Assembly (NCBI RefSeq): GCF_001012825.1 | Contig: NZ_LCZJ02000018.1 | Coordinates: 301,122 to 365,121 of the forward strand | Direction: 5' to 3' | Length of the DNA stretch: 64,000 bases | Source of the DNA: Paenibacillus etheri | GTDB taxonomy: Bacteria > Bacillota > Bacilli > Paenibacillales > Paenibacillaceae | Shown: one piece after another, positions 1 through 7,943 of the stretch | Position numbering within the stretch: position 1 is the first letter of the stretch | Layout: each line of letters begins with the position of its first letter | Translations under genes and position numbers: made by a program | The notes under the pieces: model-generated | Database searches by the model: none | Told to the model about the DNA's origin: nothing | What the model saw: only the letters and a program-made list of their open reading frames with translations

Positions 1-72
1 GATGGTAACGTAAACGAGCCAAATGTATGCGAAAAATCGAACACAATGTGCCGATGGTAACGTAAACGAGCC
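1..72. repeat. 20-bp direct repeat, two copies 52 bp apart
   Basis: The 20-mer beginning GATGGTAACG and ending AACGAGCC occurs at 1-20 and again, identical, at 53-72, with 32 bp between copies. The first copy touches the window edge, so the array may continue to the left. It lies outside any convincing gene and its function is unknown. It could be the end of a short tandem array or a duplicated regulatory motif. Confidence 0.8.
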
Positions 73-238
73 AGCGCCGTTATCCGCCCTGAATCACCCG
101 GGAAGGGGCTTGTTATTAGGGAGTAAGTGCAATAGCAATACGGTCCGTAAGCGGAACCTCACTACGAAGGTGTATATGAATACGAGTACGGAATTACGGA
201 ATTACGGATGTACTCAACTTGTAACTCTACCTCCAAGG

Positions 239-256
239 ACGCCGTCAGGCGTTTTT
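239..256 (+). terminator. Small intrinsic terminator
   Basis: ACGCC and GGCGT pair around a GTCA loop and are followed by a run of five T. The stem is only 5 bp, so strength is doubtful. It probably ends a transcript entering from the left of the window. Confidence 0.55.
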
Positions 257-402
257 CTTGTTTATATGCTGTGAATTTTCTAATGGAGCAATGAAGCTCT
301 CAAAGTAGGAATCCTACCTGTATAAATATGGAATTAGACAGGTGGGTACATGAAGCTCTCTGTATATTTGCGTGTGAAGGAAGACAAGCGAAAATCTAAA
401 TC

Positions 403-432
403 TAGACGTTTATCCCCCTCTTTCAATATAAT
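403..432 (+). promoter_or_regulatory. Probable sigma-A promoter for ypiF
   Basis: A perfect -10 box TATAAT at 427-432 is preceded 18 bp upstream by TAGACG, which matches TTGACA at four of six positions. It lies about 75 bp before the ypiF start codon. Confidence 0.5.
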
Positions 433-505
433 GGGGTTTATAACTTCGGGCAAATTTGTGAAAAGTGTAAGCGACGAAGGATCGTATATAGGGAGATGGA
501 CATAA

Positions 506-925
506 ATGAAATTCAGTGATTTTGAAGTTGAGAAATGGAAAGAAAATCGAAAGTTCTATGATACATGTCTCATACCTTTTACAGGATTAAGTGGGTCCGA
601 GAGTCCTCCTGAGACGGTTCAAGCATTAGAAAGGTTACGTGATTTCATGGATTTGGTGGAAATACCGTTTAAGGGACGTATTGTAACTTACCCAGCGATT
701 CAGTATGGAGGGGAAGGATATGTCGGTTTAATTAATGAGGTTTGCCGAAAAGTCAAATCCAGTGGTTTCCAGTATGCCGTGGTGTTGACAGCAGATATAG
801 CACTTCAGGAACAAGAAATTATTGAAAGCGATTTAGTACTCTCTCTGCCTATCATTGAGGGCTCTCTGGAAGGTAAGATTAATAGTAATATTGGTATGAA
901 AATTCAAGAGATGTGGCGACGGTGA
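506..925 (+). CDS. ypiF: YpiF family protein (DUF2487)
   Basis: This is a 139-residue soluble protein of unknown biochemical role. It is recognised from its size, its opening (DTCLIPFTGL near residues 19-28) and its place directly upstream of qcrA, as in B. subtilis. The ATG at 506 follows a GGGAGATGG ribosome-binding site by about 7 bases. No signal peptide or membrane segment is visible. It has its own upstream promoter, and a separate strong promoter precedes qcrA, so it is probably only partly co-transcribed with the bc complex genes. A link to respiration is inferred only from neighbourhood. Confidence 0.75.
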   Translation: MKFSDFEVEKWKENRKFYDTCLIPFTGLSGSESPPETVQALERLRDFMDLVEIPFKGRIVTYPAIQYGGEGYVGLINEVCRKVKSSGFQYAVVLTADIALQEQEIIESDLVLSLPIIEGSLEGKINSNIGMKIQEMWRR

Positions 926-937
926 GTCTCTTTTAAA

Positions 938-989
938 TGTGACAGAAAATCAACAATTCTAATGAAAAATCACTTTTTGGCCTGTCACA
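938..989. promoter_or_regulatory. Widely spaced inverted repeat upstream of qcrA promoter
   Basis: TGTGACAG at 938-945 and its exact reverse complement CTGTCACA at 982-989 flank 36 bp just upstream of the qcrA -35 box. The half-sites resemble the TGTGA/TCACA half-sites of CRP/FNR-type regulators, but the spacing is too wide for one dimer. It may be two operator half-sites or an RNA stem of the ypiF transcript. Confidence 0.4.
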
Positions 990-1004
990 AATTAGACAAT
1001 ATTC

Positions 1005-1033
1005 TTGACGGGTTTTGGTGCCTAAGCTATTAT
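1005..1033 (+). promoter_or_regulatory. Sigma-A promoter for qcrABC
   Basis: TTGACG at 1005-1010 and TATTAT at 1028-1033 are separated by the optimal 17 bp. It lies about 130 bp before the qcrA start and is one of the better promoter matches in the window. Confidence 0.7.
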
Positions 1034-1164
1034 TAGGTTGAATCGAAATGGTATGTGATGTATTTCATTGAAAAGATTTGAAAACGGATTATTTATAGTA
1101 AGGCATCTCTGATCGGACACCTTAGATACTTTCTTATATCTTGAGAAGGGGGTTATATAACAGT

Positions 1165-1719
1165 ATGAGCAGCCATAATGATCAACAGGATATTTGGCCT
1201 GAACAACCACCCAGCCGTAAAGAGATGTCGCGCAGGCAATTTTTGACCTACACGCTAGGTGGCGCTACTGCTTTTATGGGGGCAGGTACAATTCTCCCAA
1301 TGGTCCGTTTTGTCGTGGACCCAATATTACATAAGAAGGGCGCAGGGGATTTTATAAAGGTTGCTGAAATAAGTAAAATCACCGAAGAGCCCCAAGAGTT
1401 TACGTTTGAATTGAAACAGAAAGACGGATGGTACGACAGCACAGCGACGCTGACTGCGTGGATCCGTAAAGACGCAAAGGGTGATATTTATGCGCTTTCA
1501 CCCATTTGTAAACATTTAGGATGCACGGTCGGATGGAACAATAATAAGGCGCATCCGGACGAGTATCACTGCCCTTGCCACGGTGCACGTTATACCAAAC
1601 TCGGCAAAAATCTCGAAGTAGCTCCAAAACCGCTTGATCAGTATAAAACGAAATTTGATAACGGGTGGGTTCTTTTGGGTGATATTGTGCCTAATACAGT
1701 TGCTAGTGAGGAGGCGTAG
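1165..1719 (+). CDS. qcrA: Menaquinol-cytochrome c reductase, Rieske iron-sulfur subunit
   Basis: This is the Rieske [2Fe-2S] subunit of the bc-type menaquinol:cytochrome c reductase and accepts an electron from menaquinol at the membrane. The cluster motifs are clear: CKHLGC near residues 115-120 and CPCHG near 136-140. The N-terminus has a twin-arginine-like RRQFLTYTLGG followed by a hydrophobic anchor, as expected for Tat-dependent insertion. I place the start at the ATG at 1165 (184 residues) rather than the in-frame TTG at 1141, because GAAGGGGG lies between them and protein family members begin near MSS. The stop overlaps the qcrB ribosome-binding site, so translation is probably coupled. 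Confidence 0.95.
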   Translation: MSSHNDQQDIWPEQPPSRKEMSRRQFLTYTLGGATAFMGAGTILPMVRFVVDPILHKKGAGDFIKVAEISKITEEPQEFTFELKQKDGWYDSTATLTAWIRKDAKGDIYALSPICKHLGCTVGWNNNKAHPDEYHCPCHGARYTKLGKNLEVAPKPLDQYKTKFDNGWVLLGDIVPNTVASEEA

Positions 1720-1725
1720 GTTCTA

Positions 1726-2397
1726 ATGTTTAAAAATATCTATAACTGGATTGACGAACGTTTGGATGTTACGCCAATTTGGAGAGACGTGGCCGATCAC
1801 GAGGTTCCTGAGCATGTTAACCCGGCCCATCACTTCTCTGCGTTTGTGTATTGTTTTGGCGGGCTGACCTTTTTTATTACAGTGATTCAGATTCTATCGG
1901 GTATGTTCTTAACGATGTATTATGTTCCAGATATTATCAATGCTTATGCAAGTGTTGAATATTTACAATCTAGTGTTGCCTTTGGACAAATTGTTCGCGG
2001 AATGCATCACTGGGGTGCCAGTCTAGTCATTGTTATGATGTTCCTTCATACGATGCGTGTCTTCTTTACAGGCTCTTACAAAGCTCCGCGTGAGATGAAC
2101 TGGGTAGTTGGAATGCTCATCTTCTTCGTAATGTTGGGGCTCGGTTTAACAGGTTACTTATTGCCTTGGGACAATAAAGCTTACTTTGCGACAAAGGTAA
2201 CCCTCGAAATTGCCAACTCTGTTCCAGTGATGGGACCTGTACTGAAAGAGCTTATGCAAGGTGGTACGATTGTAGGTGCAGAAACGTTGACTCGGTTTTT
2301 CGCACTACATGTATTCTTTCTCCCAGCGGTGCTTCTTAGTCTGCTCGTAGGACACTTTATTATGATCCGCAGACAAGGGATTTCTGGACCGTTGTAA
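1726..2397 (+). CDS. qcrB: Menaquinol-cytochrome c reductase, cytochrome b subunit
   Basis: This 223-residue integral membrane cytochrome b6-type subunit carries two b hemes and the quinol sites. Four hydrophobic helices are visible. Heme-ligand histidines sit in GMHHWGASL plus the following FLHTMR, and in FALHVFFLP plus VGHFIM. A cysteine in FVYCFGG near residue 43 matches the residue that binds the extra heme c in Bacillus and plastid b6-type subunits. The ribosome-binding site GAGGAGGCG overlaps the qcrA stop, and qcrC follows 26 bp downstream. Length and order match the B. subtilis qcrABC operon. Confidence 0.95.
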   Translation: MFKNIYNWIDERLDVTPIWRDVADHEVPEHVNPAHHFSAFVYCFGGLTFFITVIQILSGMFLTMYYVPDIINAYASVEYLQSSVAFGQIVRGMHHWGASLVIVMMFLHTMRVFFTGSYKAPREMNWVVGMLIFFVMLGLGLTGYLLPWDNKAYFATKVTLEIANSVPVMGPVLKELMQGGTIVGAETLTRFFALHVFFLPAVLLSLLVGHFIMIRRQGISGPL

Positions 2398-2423
2398 GTT
2401 AATCTGAGAGAGGAGGAATACGG

Positions 2424-3296
2424 ATGGCACATGGAAATAATTCTAAGGAAAAGGTTGTATATGTCGGTGATACCAGAGTTCGTAAAGGCAATGGATTTAT
2501 CACACCTCCAGACTATTCAGCCTATCCTGGTAAATCGGAAGCCTTTATCCCTAACTTTCTACTGAAAGAATGGATGGTTGGTGTCGTTGTGCTTGTAGGA
2601 ATATTAGTGCTTACTATTTCAGAGCCTGCGCCGCTAGGGTTTCCAGCGAATGCGAGTGCAACGGTTATCCCAATTCCTGACTGGTATTTCTTGTTTCTCT
2701 ATCAGTATTTGAAGCTTCCTTATGCTTCTGGTGATTATATCGTTCTGGGAACATTAGGAGTGACAGGTGTAGCTTTTGGTGCACTTCTGCTAGCTCCTTT
2801 TCTTGACACGGGCAGAGAACGTCGCTTCTACCGTAGACCGATCGCTTCATCTTTGATGTTCTTATCACTAGCGGCGATTGTGTACCTAACAAATACCGCT
2901 TGGACGGAATACAAACATGAAATGGCTGAAACTGGTCAAATTCCTGAAGATGTTCAACGGGAAGAGAAGGCGGCAGAGAATAGGGCGAAGGGGCTTCCAA
3001 CCTCGAGTGCAGTTAAGGCAAAGGAAGTAGCGATTATAGATAAGGATGATCCAGCTATGGGGCTCTTTAAGCAAGCTACTTGCATCTCTTGTCATGCGGC
3101 GGATTTGAAAGGGGCAGGTGGACCTTCACTTCGCGGCGTTGGGGACACCCATGATAAAGAAGCAATCCTTACTATTATAAAAGAGGGTCAAGGGCAGATG
3201 CCGAAGATGTATGATACTGCTCTGGGAGCGGGGCTTTCGGATCAAGACATTGATGCCTTGGCAGACTGGCTTGCCAAACAAAAAAGCGAACAGTAA
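2424..3296 (+). CDS. qcrC: Menaquinol-cytochrome c reductase, cytochrome b/c fusion subunit
   Basis: This 290-residue protein joins a subunit-IV-like membrane part (three hydrophobic helices, PDWYFLFLYQYLK near residue 85) to a C-terminal class I cytochrome c domain. The heme motif CISCH is at residues 220-224, and a likely axial methionine lies in GQMPKM near 255. It passes electrons from the Rieske protein to a downstream cytochrome c or oxidase. A strong GAGAGGAGG ribosome-binding site precedes the ATG. It is the last gene of qcrABC, with a terminator 15 bp after the stop. Confidence 0.95.
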   Translation: MAHGNNSKEKVVYVGDTRVRKGNGFITPPDYSAYPGKSEAFIPNFLLKEWMVGVVVLVGILVLTISEPAPLGFPANASATVIPIPDWYFLFLYQYLKLPYASGDYIVLGTLGVTGVAFGALLLAPFLDTGRERRFYRRPIASSLMFLSLAAIVYLTNTAWTEYKHEMAETGQIPEDVQREEKAAENRAKGLPTSSAVKAKEVAIIDKDDPAMGLFKQATCISCHAADLKGAGGPSLRGVGDTHDKEAILTIIKEGQGQMPKMYDTALGAGLSDQDIDALADWLAKQKSEQ

Positions 3297-3310
3297 AATA
3301 ATAATAACGC

Positions 3311-3345
3311 AAAACCTGATCGAAACTGCGGTCAGGTTTTTGTAT
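3311..3345 (+). terminator. Terminator after qcrABC
   Basis: AAAACCTGA at 3311-3319 pairs with TCAGGTTTT at 3332-3340 around a 12-base loop, and the T run starts within the stem. Confidence 0.75.
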
Positions 3346-3380
3346 GTCTAAATGTAAAGTTTCCACTACTTGGGAGGTTA

Positions 3381-4031
3381 ATGATCTGTATGTCAGTTCT
3401 TGATAAACTGTTTAAGCACCGAGGAATCATTTGGTTGTTATTTATTGTGAATCTTCTCGGTACCCTTTATGGCTACATATGGTATGGCAATCAATTGGAG
3501 TTCACGGCGGCTAACTTTCCGCTTTGGTTGCTCCCGTTTGTACCAGATAGTCCAACCGCGAGCTTGTTCTTTACCTTGGCGTTGTTGCTAATGCTATTTC
3601 CTCCTAAAAGCTATACGGGAAACAACGTAAGGGAACTTATTGAGGCGTTAGCGGTAGTGACGTCTGTGAAGTATGGGATTTGGGCAGTAAGTATGATTTT
3701 TGCTGGAGGTTATCAAGGAGATATTCTAGTCTGGAAAGACTGGATGCTGGTGATCTCTCATTTGGGGATGGCGATAGAAGCTTTGATCTATGCACGATTC
3801 TTTTCTTTCCGCAAAATGATTCCGCTAGCGCTGTTCTGGACCCTTGCTAACGATATGCTGGACTATTCCTATGGAATATACCCATGGTTACCTTCTGTAC
3901 TAAATGATGATATCACCCAGGTGCAATACTTCACGATGGGGCTTACGGTGTTTAGTGTAATTGCTGCTTGGTTGTTTAGTAGTAGACAAAGACCAGTAGA
4001 CTCTATCTATCAGTTTAAGAACAGGTTCTAG
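3381..4031 (+). CDS. ypjA: DUF1405 membrane protein YpjA
   Basis: This 216-residue integral membrane protein has about six hydrophobic segments, the first from residue 16 (IWLLFIVNLLGTLYGYIWYG). It matches the DUF1405/YpjA family in sequence feel and in position between qcrC and ypjB. The function is unknown. Two in-frame ATGs compete: 3381, only 3 bases after GGGAGG, and 3390, 12 bases after it. Spacing does not clearly decide, and the choice changes three residues. The qcr terminator upstream suggests it is expressed separately, although I see no clear promoter in the 85-bp gap. Confidence 0.8.
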   Translation: MICMSVLDKLFKHRGIIWLLFIVNLLGTLYGYIWYGNQLEFTAANFPLWLLPFVPDSPTASLFFTLALLLMLFPPKSYTGNNVRELIEALAVVTSVKYGIWAVSMIFAGGYQGDILVWKDWMLVISHLGMAIEALIYARFFSFRKMIPLALFWTLANDMLDYSYGIYPWLPSVLNDDITQVQYFTMGLTVFSVIAAWLFSSRQRPVDSIYQFKNRF

Positions 4032-4070
4032 TAAGCAGTTCTAACCCTTGTCCCCCTGCCATACATTTAG

Positions 4071-4116
4071 AATTATAAGAAGTATAAGTTTTATACTATA
4101 CTTTATCCTTATAATT
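4071..4116. repeat. Short intergenic element with terminal inverted repeats (copy 1)
   Basis: AATTATAAG at 4071-4079 and CTTATAATT at 4108-4116 form exact terminal inverted repeats, with an inner AGTATAA/TTATACT pair, so the whole 46 bp can fold as a hairpin. The left end resembles elements near 46511 and 58638, which share the ATATAAGAAAGTATAA core. It lies between ypjA and ypjB. Confidence 0.5.
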
Positions 4117-4121
4117 TTACG

Positions 4122-4162
4122 AGAAACGAATATCGTCTTTAAAAGATGACAACGTCGTTTCT
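4122..4162. promoter_or_regulatory. Inverted repeat in the ypjB leader
   Basis: AGAAACGA at 4122-4129 and TCGTTTCT at 4155-4162 are exact complements flanking 25 bp, ending about 10 bp before the ypjB ribosome-binding site. It may be an operator or a leader hairpin. No T run follows, so it is not an obvious terminator. Confidence 0.35.
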
Positions 4163-4186
4163 TCTTAGGTAGGAGGGGGATGTCTT

Positions 4187-5086
4187 ATGCTCCGAGGGAG
4201 ATATTATGTGTTGGTTATTCTAGTATTCTGCTGGTTACTGACCAGCATGAGTGTTGAAAAAGCTTCAGCAGCGCAAGGGAATGCTGGTGAAGGTTCTGGC
4301 AAGGTTTCGAAGCAAAGCGCCGACGTTAGTTCGGGCAACGGTTTGGCAGTGATGAGCGGAAAGACTGGAGCACAGCAGCTAGAACAAGCCGCTGAGGCAT
4401 TGTATGGGTATGTCTTGGAAGGGGATGTGATGAAGGTCCGACAAGAGACCGAACAGATCTCTAGGATCTTAGTGTCCTCTTCTTTTGAAGGAATGACCTC
4501 TGTAGAGGGCATTAATGCGTTATCAGGGGTCATTATGGACCTGAAGGCTGCTGTGGCAAGCGCAAAAGTATCGCAGCAGCAATTGGAGGCTACAGCCGCC
4601 AAATTACGGTTAGCAGCCAACAGTCTGAATCAACCCGGACAGCCCATTTGGCTTCAGTATTATAAGCTAATCCGCGAGGATTTAAATGCGATGGAGCAGA
4701 GTGGTGCTACAAATGATCTGGCAGGATGGAAAAAGGCTGTTGAGAGGCTACAGAGCAGGTACGAAAATATCCGGCCAGCGGTGATCGTCTCCCGGCAACC
4801 TGAAGTAGTAAATGCTTTTGATTCGTGGCTCTCTTATGCAGCAGGCATTCCTTCTTCCTCACAAAAGATCGAACGGACCCGGTTACTTGAAATTGTGTCT
4901 TACGGTCAGGATACGGTGCGGGTAATGTTCGGAAAAGAGAAGGATGAGCCAGCTTTGTCATTACCCCTGGCATCACAAGAATTTGGGATTTGGGGAGGGC
5001 TAGCCGCAAGCTTTATTATTGCAGTATTAGCTTATGCGGGCTACCGTAAGTATCGTGGAGAAAATCAGAAATTCAAGCCAATTTAG
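4187..5086 (+). CDS. ypjB: Sporulation protein YpjB
   Basis: This 299-residue exported protein is assigned to the YpjB sporulation family by position and architecture. It has a signal peptide at about 1-29 (hydrophobic core VLVILVFCWLLTS), a helical external region rich in Ala, Gln and Glu, and one C-terminal transmembrane helix near 268-287 followed by a short basic tail. The molecular role is not known. The ATG at 4187 follows an AGGAGGGGG ribosome-binding site. It converges on ypjC, and both genes share the hairpin at 5106-5145. Confidence 0.8.
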   Translation: MLRGRYYVLVILVFCWLLTSMSVEKASAAQGNAGEGSGKVSKQSADVSSGNGLAVMSGKTGAQQLEQAAEALYGYVLEGDVMKVRQETEQISRILVSSSFEGMTSVEGINALSGVIMDLKAAVASAKVSQQQLEATAAKLRLAANSLNQPGQPIWLQYYKLIREDLNAMEQSGATNDLAGWKKAVERLQSRYENIRPAVIVSRQPEVVNAFDSWLSYAAGIPSSSQKIERTRLLEIVSYGQDTVRVMFGKEKDEPALSLPLASQEFGIWGGLAASFIIAVLAYAGYRKYRGENQKFKPI

Positions 5087-5105
5087 CGAAATTGGTTTAA
5101 TGAAT

Positions 5106-5145
5106 AACAAAAAGGAGCGGGGAAGAGTCCCCGCTCCTTTTTGTT
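5106..5145. terminator. Bidirectional terminator between ypjB and ypjC
   Basis: This is a perfect 18-bp stem (5106-5123 with 5128-5145) with an AGAG loop, A-rich on the left and T-rich on the right, so it can terminate both strands. Its right end overlaps the ypjC stop codon by two bases. Confidence 0.9.
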
Positions 5146-6013
5146 ATGTTTCTCTGAATCCCTCGCCTTGTACGTCGTGCACATCGCTAATAATTACGAA
5201 CGCACGCGGATCAACCGATTTGACTAATAAACTAAGACGGCGAATCTCCTGCCTTGAGACTACACAGTACACCATATGTTTTGCTTGCTTAGAATAAGCA
5301 CCGATTGCAGGAATGAGTGTTACCCCTCGTTCTAGTTCAGCGGTTATTAGATCAGCAATTTGGGGTGCCTCATCACTAATGATTGTAAAAGCTTTGGCGG
5401 CATAAGCGCCTTCCTGGATAAAATCGATGACACGCGAGGCGATGAACACTGCAACGAGTGTGTATAGAATTTTTTCTTTGGGAATATAGAAGATAGAAGA
5501 GCCGATAATGAAAATGTCGATGGCCAGAATAATCTGCCCCATGCTCCAGCCGAAATTCCGTCCCAGAATTCTTGCCACAATGTCTACGCCACCTGTAGTG
5601 CCACCAAAACGGAATACAATCCCAAGCCCCGTTCCAAGTGTTACCCCTGCGTATAGCGCAGCAAGAATAAAGTCATGTTCGGTACTGAAAGGAATAATCC
5701 ATCCAGCAGAGATCAATCTTTCGAAGATCCACAAGAAAAGGGACAAGGATCCAATTCCTACACCTGTGTATACAATTTGGCGGCCGCCTAGGACTTTCCA
5801 CCCCAGCAGAAACAATGGGAGATTGATTAGCAGTGTTGTTAAAAAGATTGGAATGTCAAAGGCATAATTAAGCAGCAGCGTGATTCCCGTAACGCCGCCT
5901 TCCATTAGTTGACTGGGAATGATGAAATACAGTAGTCCGAATGCATATACTGCGGTTCCGAGCATGATGGGGGCAACTGTTTTGCTGATTGAAATTACCT
6001 TGTTTGAATTCAT
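5144..6013 (-). CDS. ypjC: YitT family membrane protein (DUF161/DUF2179), YpjC-like
   Basis: This 289-residue protein has about five transmembrane helices in its first 190 residues (first near 13-33) followed by a cytoplasmic DUF2179 domain. That is the standard two-part layout of the YitT family. The family is widespread in Firmicutes and its transported substrate, if any, is not established. The ATG at 6013 has a GAGGGA site five bases upstream. The gene opposes its neighbours and shares the ypjB terminator. A ypjC homologue lies at the same place in B. subtilis. Confidence 0.85.
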   Translation of the reverse strand: MNSNKVISISKTVAPIMLGTAVYAFGLLYFIIPSQLMEGGVTGITLLLNYAFDIPIFLTTLLINLPLFLLGWKVLGGRQIVYTGVGIGSLSLFLWIFERLISAGWIIPFSTEHDFILAALYAGVTLGTGLGIVFRFGGTTGGVDIVARILGRNFGWSMGQIILAIDIFIIGSSIFYIPKEKILYTLVAVFIASRVIDFIQEGAYAAKAFTIISDEAPQIADLITAELERGVTLIPAIGAYSKQAKHMVYCVVSRQEIRRLSLLVKSVDPRAFVIISDVHDVQGEGFRET

Positions 6014-6103
6014 GGAATCCCTCGTTAGGCCTTGTTAGGCAGTTTTTCTTTTCCTATAATAAGTATACCTTTTCTTGCAGGTGTTAAAATATTCAAAAAA
6101 GAT

Positions 6104-6132
6104 TTGTCTTCAAAACGTCTTTACGATAACAT
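6104..6132 (+). promoter_or_regulatory. Candidate promoter of the ypjD-dapB run
   Basis: TTGTCT at 6104-6109 and TAACAT at 6127-6132 are 17 bp apart in the divergent gap between ypjC and ypjD, about 50 bp before the ypjD start. The -35 matches four of six consensus bases. Confidence 0.45.
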
Positions 6133-6180
6133 AGGGGCAAACAGAAGGCAAGATATACAGAGGGGGCAAAGATACATTTT

Positions 6181-6510
6181 ATGGATAAAAGTCTTGGTGA
6201 CATTCAGCGTGAAGTAGACGCTTATATATCGCAATTCAAAGAAGGATACTTCAGTCCGCTGTCTATGTTAGCCCGCATGTCCGAGGAAGTCGGAGAGTTG
6301 GCGCGGGAAGTCAATCATGAATTCGGTGAGAAGCCGAAGAAATCCGATGAAGCAGAGAATTCTATAGAGCTTGAACTCGGAGATATTTTGTTTATTACCG
6401 TTTGTTTTGCAAATTCTCTTGGGATTGATCTGACTGAAGCACATAATAAGGTCATGCATAAGTTTAATACCCGAGACGCTGGGCGTTGGACACCAAAAGA
6501 CACCGATTAG
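6181..6510 (+). CDS. ypjD: MazG-type nucleotide pyrophosphohydrolase
   Basis: This small 109-residue all-alpha NTP pyrophosphatase is of the MazG-like kind and probably removes pyrophosphate from (d)NTPs. The metal-binding signature is present: EEVGE near residues 37-41, then ELELGD near 62-67. The length fits the single-domain YpjD group. A GAGGGGG site lies about 14 bases before the ATG, longer than ideal. It is the first gene of a tightly packed run through dapB, mgsA and the bacillithiol genes, the same order as in B. subtilis. The preferred substrate cannot be read from sequence. Confidence 0.85.
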   Translation: MDKSLGDIQREVDAYISQFKEGYFSPLSMLARMSEEVGELAREVNHEFGEKPKKSDEAENSIELELGDILFITVCFANSLGIDLTEAHNKVMHKFNTRDAGRWTPKDTD

Positions 6511-6569
6511 GCCTCTATAACATATGCTGTACCAAACGAACGGGATTTAGCCGTGAGGATGGTGAGTAT

Positions 6570-7091
6570 ATGGATCAAAGGGATTATGTAAGAGAAGCCT
6601 ACCGCTCTATATTGCGTAGTGACTTTGCAGAAGCAATTGTTTGCTTTGAAGCCGCGATTGCAGCAAGTCCGGCTGATGCTGAAGTCAGATATCGTTGTTC
6701 CATAACGTATGCCCGCAGTGGTATGCTAGATAAAGCTTTAGTTCATGCTCAGGCGGCTATGAAGTTAGATGGCAGCAAACCTGAGTATAGTCTACATCTA
6801 CAGCATCTTCAAGCTATGATGCATGTACAGGAAGCCAAGCGGTTGATAGAAGATGAAGATAACAAAACTCGTAACCCGTATCATCCGATTACGATACTTA
6901 AAGAGGCCATCACCCTGGATCCGTTATACGGGGATGCTTATGTATGGCTTGCCATCGCACATAGTCGGGTGAATGAACATATGCAGGCTATGGCTGCCTT
7001 GAAAGAAGTGATTTCTTTACATCCGGATGATTCTGGCTTGCGAGAATTGATGGTAGACCTTCAGAAATCCATACAATCGTATATGCAGTAA
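6570..7091 (+). CDS. Tetratricopeptide repeat protein
   Basis: This 173-residue cytoplasmic protein is made of TPR-like helical pairs. An AEAIVCFEAAIAASPADAEVRYRCS repeat core (given here in part: EAIVCFEAAIAASP) lies near residue 18, then KALVHAQAAMKLDG, and further copies near 95-135 and 135-165. It is probably a protein-interaction scaffold, and no enzymatic domain is visible. I start it at the ATG at 6570 behind GAGGATGGTGAG. The open frame extends back to 6486, but those codons overlap ypjD and read unnaturally. The partner is unknown. Confidence 0.75.
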   Translation: MDQRDYVREAYRSILRSDFAEAIVCFEAAIAASPADAEVRYRCSITYARSGMLDKALVHAQAAMKLDGSKPEYSLHLQHLQAMMHVQEAKRLIEDEDNKTRNPYHPITILKEAITLDPLYGDAYVWLAIAHSRVNEHMQAMAALKEVISLHPDDSGLRELMVDLQKSIQSYMQ

Positions 7092-7124
7092 CTATATAAC
7101 TAGTGAAAGCGAGGATGAAAAGAT

Positions 7125-7928
7125 ATGAGCAACAAGATCAGAGTTATCGTATCCGGCGCAGGCGGGAGAATGGGTAAAGAGGTTGTTAAACTTGTGCTGC
7201 AGGACGAAGAGTTGGAGCTAGCTGCTGCGGTAGATCGTTCAACGATGGATATAGACGCAGGTCGTCTAGTAGGTATGGAAGACTCAGGAATTATTGTAAC
7301 TTCAGATCTTGAGGCTGCCCTCGCGGGAAGCAACGGAGATGTTGTGGTCGATTTCACTACACCGCAATCAGCGTATACGAATACAGCGCTAGCCATTAAA
7401 TATGGAGTGCGTCCGGTTATCGGTACAACCGGATTCACACCGGAGCAAATTTTGGAACTGGACAAGCAGTGTAAAGACCAGGGGATAGGTGGACTTATTG
7501 CTCCGAACTTCTCCATAGGGGCTATACTGTTGATGAAATTTGCGGCTCAAGCTTCAAAGTACTTTCCGCATCTGGAGATTATCGAGTATCACGGGGACCA
7601 GAAACTGGATGCTCCATCCGGAACTGCAATCAAAACAGCAGAGATGATTTCAGAAGTACGGGAAGAGCTTCGTCAAGGAAACCCTAAAGAAGAAGAAACG
7701 ATTGAGGGTGCGCGTGGGGGTTACTATAACGGATTCCGGATACATAGTGTCCGTCTTCCTGGTGTGTTTGCCCAAGAAGAAGTGATTTTTGGTGGGTTCG
7801 GACAATCCTTGAAAATCCGGCATGATTCTTATGAGCGAGCAGGATATATGCCAGGCGTTAAGATGGGTATTCAAAAGGTAATGGGATACACTGGCTTGAT
7901 CTATGGATTTGAGCACTTTATAGAATAG
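7125..7928 (+). CDS. dapB: 4-hydroxy-tetrahydrodipicolinate reductase
   Basis: The enzyme reduces HTPA with NAD(P)H in the diaminopimelate/lysine pathway, feeding both peptidoglycan and, in spore formers, dipicolinate. It is 267 residues. The nucleotide-binding motif SGAGGRMG is at residues 9-16, and the signature IIEYHGDQKLDAPSGTA lies near 152-168. Relative to the E. coli HHxxK pattern, the first histidine and the lysine are kept and the second histidine is glycine, which should not abolish catalysis. A GCGAGGA ribosome-binding site precedes the ATG. mgsA follows after 15 bp. Confidence 0.96.
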   Translation: MSNKIRVIVSGAGGRMGKEVVKLVLQDEELELAAAVDRSTMDIDAGRLVGMEDSGIIVTSDLEAALAGSNGDVVVDFTTPQSAYTNTALAIKYGVRPVIGTTGFTPEQILELDKQCKDQGIGGLIAPNFSIGAILLMKFAAQASKYFPHLEIIEYHGDQKLDAPSGTAIKTAEMISEVREELRQGNPKEEETIEGARGGYYNGFRIHSVRLPGVFAQEEVIFGGFGQSLKIRHDSYERAGYMPGVKMGIQKVMGYTGLIYGFEHFIE

Positions 7929-7943
7929 ACAGGGGAGAACACC

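Larger units (their letters stand above)
73..505. other. Non-coding leader region before ypiF
   Basis: I see no convincing gene here. An 83-codon open frame at 23-274 has no ribosome-binding site and reads like random translation. The region holds a tandem GGAATTAC repeat near 190-205, a small terminator at 239-256, the 13-bp palindrome GTAGGAATCCTAC near 306-318, an ACCTGT/ACAGGT pair that could fold just after it, two copies of ATGAAGCTCTC near 291 and 350, and a promoter-like site at 403-432. Confidence 0.6.

Noticed and set aside
73-260. Possible T-box in the leftmost 260 bp
   Set aside because: The GGAACC stretch near 151-156 is not in a GGTGGTACCGCGG-like context, and the terminator stem is too short; no specifier or stem I could be drawn.
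23-274. 83-codon open frame at the left edge
   Set aside because: No ribosome-binding site, it runs through the direct repeat and into a terminator, and the translation looks random.
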